A model generated the notes under the pieces. The model had not been told where the DNA came from and made no database searches. It saw nothing but the letters and a program-made list of their open reading frames with translations. 64,000 nt of DNA. It comes from Carallia brachiata. Its lineage: Eukaryota; Streptophyta; Magnoliopsida; Malpighiales; Rhizophoraceae. A program made the translations under genes and the position numbers. This document shows, one piece after another, positions 60,781 through 64,000 of this stretch. Positions within the stretch are counted from its first letter, which is position 1. Each line of letters begins with the position of its first letter. Location: positions 496,001 to 560,000 of the forward strand of contig JADCRB010000098.1 in NCBI GenBank assembly GCA_021464245.1, written 5' to 3'.

Positions 60781-61920
60781 CTAGCCTATCTCGGGAATAG
60801 AAAAAGCTTACGGAGATTGAACATTTACTTAATTGGTTGAAAGATTATTTCTCAATCAGTATATGGGGTTCAAATTTCACTAAATTTCAGTAAAATAGAG
60901 GAGATTAATAATTGTATACAACAACTAATGCAAACTTACACTTATTGGAATATCAAAAACAAAACAAACATAATCCACATAACAATTTTGTTAATAAAAA
61001 AAATATATGATAAATATATTAATTATCGTATCTGTAAATTAAGTTTGGGAGTTATCCGTTTTTATTATCATTTAACCATCTCTTATAAAATAACTTATTA
61101 TCTGAATACTATTCAATCTAAATATACTCTCTCTTTACTTTACTGTGGTATTAATAAATTATAAATTTATTGATTTATTTATAAAGTCTTTAACTGCACT
61201 TCAATAAATCTATTTAATTAATATAAAGAGAAAGTTTATGTTTGTCTTTTACTATCACATGTAAGATATCTGATTTTTTTCTTTTATTACAAATTTTCTC
61301 TTCAATTTACAAAAAAATACCTAAACAAAATGAAAGTATAATTGAAATTCTTTCCTCATTATTACTATATTTAAATCCTTGAACTCATAACGAGTAACCG
61401 AATTTTATCTTTCAGTCTTCCTCCATACACTAATTTTTTACCTTAATTTGGCAAAGAATTTTATTTTTCTCTTCAATTCTTTTCTATTTTTAAAAATTAA
61501 TTCAAATAATTAAATTGATTTAGGCCGGGTGCTCATTAATCTGCTAATTAATAGCATTGTACCCGTTTCCACTTTCTTCCTTATCAACCTTCTGGACTCT
61601 TACTGTTAGTAACGGATTGGAGTCACTAATTTCATGTGCCTCGTTAGCATCAATTCTTATTGAAAAGGATTGCCTCGCCATTCTCTAAACCTTAAATAGC
61701 TTTGTCAGTAGCTCCACAACCATTTCAGTTTCGACAATTTGGTCTTCCATAATTCCTGATCTAATTGATCAAATTTTCGCTGATTTCCTCCATTTTCAAA
61801 ATTTCTGCCTCTGCAGGTTCTAAGAGCTTGCTCCAATTGACCTTCCACTCCTCAATACGAAATGATGACGCTAAAAAAAGAAGGTAAGCCAAGATCTGCA
61901 AATGTAAAGTCAATTTTTTT
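60781..61920. other. AT-rich intergenic DNA
   Basis: No gene. The last 350 bp (from about 61560) are less AT-rich and precede the HD-ZIP relic. I could not match them to earlier exons of that family. Confidence 0.5.
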
Positions 61921-61924
61921 TCAG

Positions 61925-62456
61925 GATATGCCAAATGGATACCCCAAGTCGCTATATTTCTTTTTAGCTGTTTAATATCTACAACCGAGGTCTTTTCGTG
62001 CTACAGGTCAAGATAGTTGCACGGAAACTTATGCTTCGTACTATTCTATATAAGAATGCAGGTGTCTTGGTTGGACCATGTAGAAATAGAAGACAAAACA
62101 ACCATTCATTGGCTTTATAGAGATCTCATTTATAGTGGAATGGCCGTAGGAACTGAACGATGGCTTGCTACTCTGTAGAGATTGTGCGAAAGGTTTGCAT
62201 GTCTATTTTATTTTACAATATGATGGGCCACTTTTTTTGATTCTGTAGTCATTAATTTATTTTACTATATTTTTTTCAGTAATACCATAACTAAGGGAAA
62301 GAAAGCATGATGAAACTTTCCAAAAAATGATTAATAGTTTTCATGGTGCAGTTTTTATGGAGTTCGAGTTAGCCTTCATAAGTCCTCTGATCCTGGCCAA
62401 CCCAATGGTGCAGTTTTAATGCACCTACTACCTTTTCGCTTCCAGTTTCTCACAAA
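61925..62456 (+). pseudogene. HD-ZIP class IV START-domain gene, relic of three exons
   Basis: Three exon-like pieces follow the family order. At 61925 after TTTCAG: DMPNGYPK. At 62062 after TGCAG: VSWLDHVEIED and LYRDLIYSGMAVGTERWLAT, then TAG (62176-62178) where the family has Gln, then RLCERFA and a donor-like AAG|GTTTGC. At about 62295: KESMMKLSKK, a 1-bp frameshift in the A run near 62325, then MINSFHGA, and VRVSLHKSSDPGQPNG to about 62456. In living relatives (GL2/HDG/ATML1-type epidermal regulators) these lie in and after the START domain. The homeodomain, zipper and first half of START are not found here. It is dead by stop, frameshift and truncation. Confidence 0.85.
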
Positions 62457-64000
62457 GTGTGTTCAATTTCTTCTAGGATTAAAACCAAAAAAAAATTCAT
62501 TGCAATGAAAACAACATGAAAGCATCTAATTGAATGCAATAGCAACCGTATCATAACCATTTTGCCAAATTACAAAATATTTACTATTTTGAAAGAAATT
62601 ATGACGAAGTTTATTTGAAAATAGTGTAAAGCAATGTATATGCATGAGAGAGCGAGTTTTTAAAATTATGCAAATCATGTAACAACAAATAATCATATAA
62701 ATTTTGTGATTGTGATGACGACATCTAAATTTATATAATTGTCAAGTTATTTGGTATAAGGGTTTATTTTAAAATACTAACAAAATTAAAATTTTAAATG
62801 AAACAATGATCCAACTAAAATTAAATAAAAAAACATCATAACTCCACAATGCATGCGTATAGTACTAGTATCTATATAATACTATTAATCTATGGACTTC
62901 AACATGTCAAATGGCATGCTTCTCCATCTATTTTAGCTATTTTCTACACTTCTACTCTTTGCGCATTGGCTATGAAAATTAAACTCTAACATCCTTTTGA
63001 GTTCTTGAAATTTTGGCATTAATGTATAATAAAACTTATTCATTTAACATCTCTTTGGATTCTTTTTTCGGATGTTACAGAAGTACATACAAACTGATTT
63101 GGACAGCGCGTGGGCAAAAGGTTGAAATTTTGGCATTAATGTATGATAAAACTCCTTCATTTAAAAATTCAACATCTCTTTAAATTCTTTTTCTTTTTGT
63201 TTAGGTTACGTCTTTGAATTCTTTTTCTAGACGTTGCAGAAGTCGACACAAGATGTTTTGGACAGCACGTAGGCAAAAGTCTTTTTCTTTCCTTCTTTTT
63301 GAATCAGAATTGTTAAATATATACATATTCATACATATATTATATACACAAAAATATAATAATTATTTTTTATATTACATTAACAAAAAAAATTTTAAAA
63401 ATTTTTCTATAAAATATTTTTTATAAAAAATCTCATATAATATATACACAACAAAATAATTAGAGGTCCCCTAATTTCCACTCTGGCATATTAATTCCAC
63501 GTGCCTGTTACCCGTCATAGAGAGGAAAGTGGGACCCACATGCACAAGCCCTCGGGAAAGGCAAAAAGACGAGAAACTCCTTAGGATAAAAAAATTACAT
63601 GCAGCTGTATGTACAGTACAGGCAGGTTTCAGCCATTCCCATTTCATCACAAGTTTTCCACATGCCCTATCAATCAGAGACAAGTGGACTCGTTCGCACC
63701 GGATTATTATCACCTGATTTATTTACTTGGATGTATCCCTCATCCGCCGCCGTGCGCCCAAAGTCAAGAAAGATTTGGGTCAATAAAATCCCAAAACCGA
63801 AAAAAGAAAAAAAAAAAAAAAAAGGCTAAAATAAACTTTAAAAAAAAAATACAAATAACAAAGAATTAAAAAAAATAATTCCCTCTCTGGCTCTCTCGAA
63901 ACGAGTCGATTAGGTTAAGATTTATTAGATCGGAGAAGGAATGTGAATGCGCGCAATTAATTGGTTTGAGTTATCCGGCGCCGTTTTCTTTTTCTTTCCC
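62457..64000. other. Intergenic DNA, possible upstream region of a gene beyond the window
   Basis: AT-rich to about 63470, with a duplicated TTTTGGCATTAATGTAT segment (about 63011 and 63127) in similar settings. From 63480 the sequence is richer in G+C with CACGTG at about 63498, and after 63880 it looks leader-like (CCCTCTCTGGCTCTCTCG), so a gene may start just past the end. ORFs at 63471-63869 overlap in several frames and have no domain. Confidence 0.4.

Overview
The window is nuclear DNA of a eudicot plant, probably a woody one. It is AT-rich, with spliced genes using GT-AG introns, many MITEs, SINE and LINE remnants, and plant-only families: ankyrin/PGG proteins, an ABF-type bZIP, a COR27-like protein, a DUF1685 protein, CYP707A and an HD-ZIP IV relic. 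Species cannot be named from the sequence. Identifications below come from remembered family motifs and hand-read splice sites; no search was run.

Region 1 (1-6970): the last coding codons of an unidentified gene (1-111), then about 6.8 kb of gene-free DNA with two copies of a tRNA-related SINE in opposite orientation, two Tourist-like MITEs and a 36-bp minisatellite.

Region 2 (6971-26586): a tandem cluster of four two-exon ankyrin-repeat/PGG membrane-protein genes. Copies 1 (6971-8593) and 3 (16480-17906) are open throughout. Copy 2 has an in-frame stop and a late frameshift. Copy 4 has a 1-bp deletion in the ankyrin exon. Between copies 3 and 4 lies a decayed gene with two DJ-1/PfpI domains (about 21290-24070). 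Its upstream block (about 19010-20890) is also present upstream of copy 2, where it is joined directly to the ankyrin start codon. The cluster reads as ANK1-D'/ANK2-U-ANK3-D-U-ANK4, where D is the DJ-1 unit, D' its truncated 5' block and U a shared upstream module.

Region 3 (26982-31240, minus strand): a complete four-exon ABF/AREB-type bZIP gene predicted to encode 434 aa, with a leader intron that holds a 177-bp tandem duplication.

Region 4 (31240-42400): foldback repeats; a possible orphan promoter and leader (35940-36478) broken by a retroposed insert with a perfect 15-bp target-site duplication; a two-exon DUF1685 gene (37677-38229); and a COR27/COR28-like cold/clock gene (40614-41897) with an evening element and a G-box upstream and an apparent pair of compensating frameshifts near its C-terminus.

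Region 5 (42400-64000): mostly gene-poor. It holds one more SINE, two related MITEs, a complete nine-exon CYP707A gene (ABA 8'-hydroxylase, 478 aa, 55652-58176), a frameshifted LINE RNase H fragment on the minus strand, and a previously hidden relic of an HD-ZIP IV START-domain gene (61925-62456).

The ABF gene (ABA response), CYP707A (ABA breakdown) and the COR27-like gene (cold/clock) are all stress-related, but nothing in the sequence shows that they act as a unit. I did not find a convincing undescribed system. The most informative structure is the rearranged ANK/DJ-1 cluster, with its microhomology junction exactly at a start codon.
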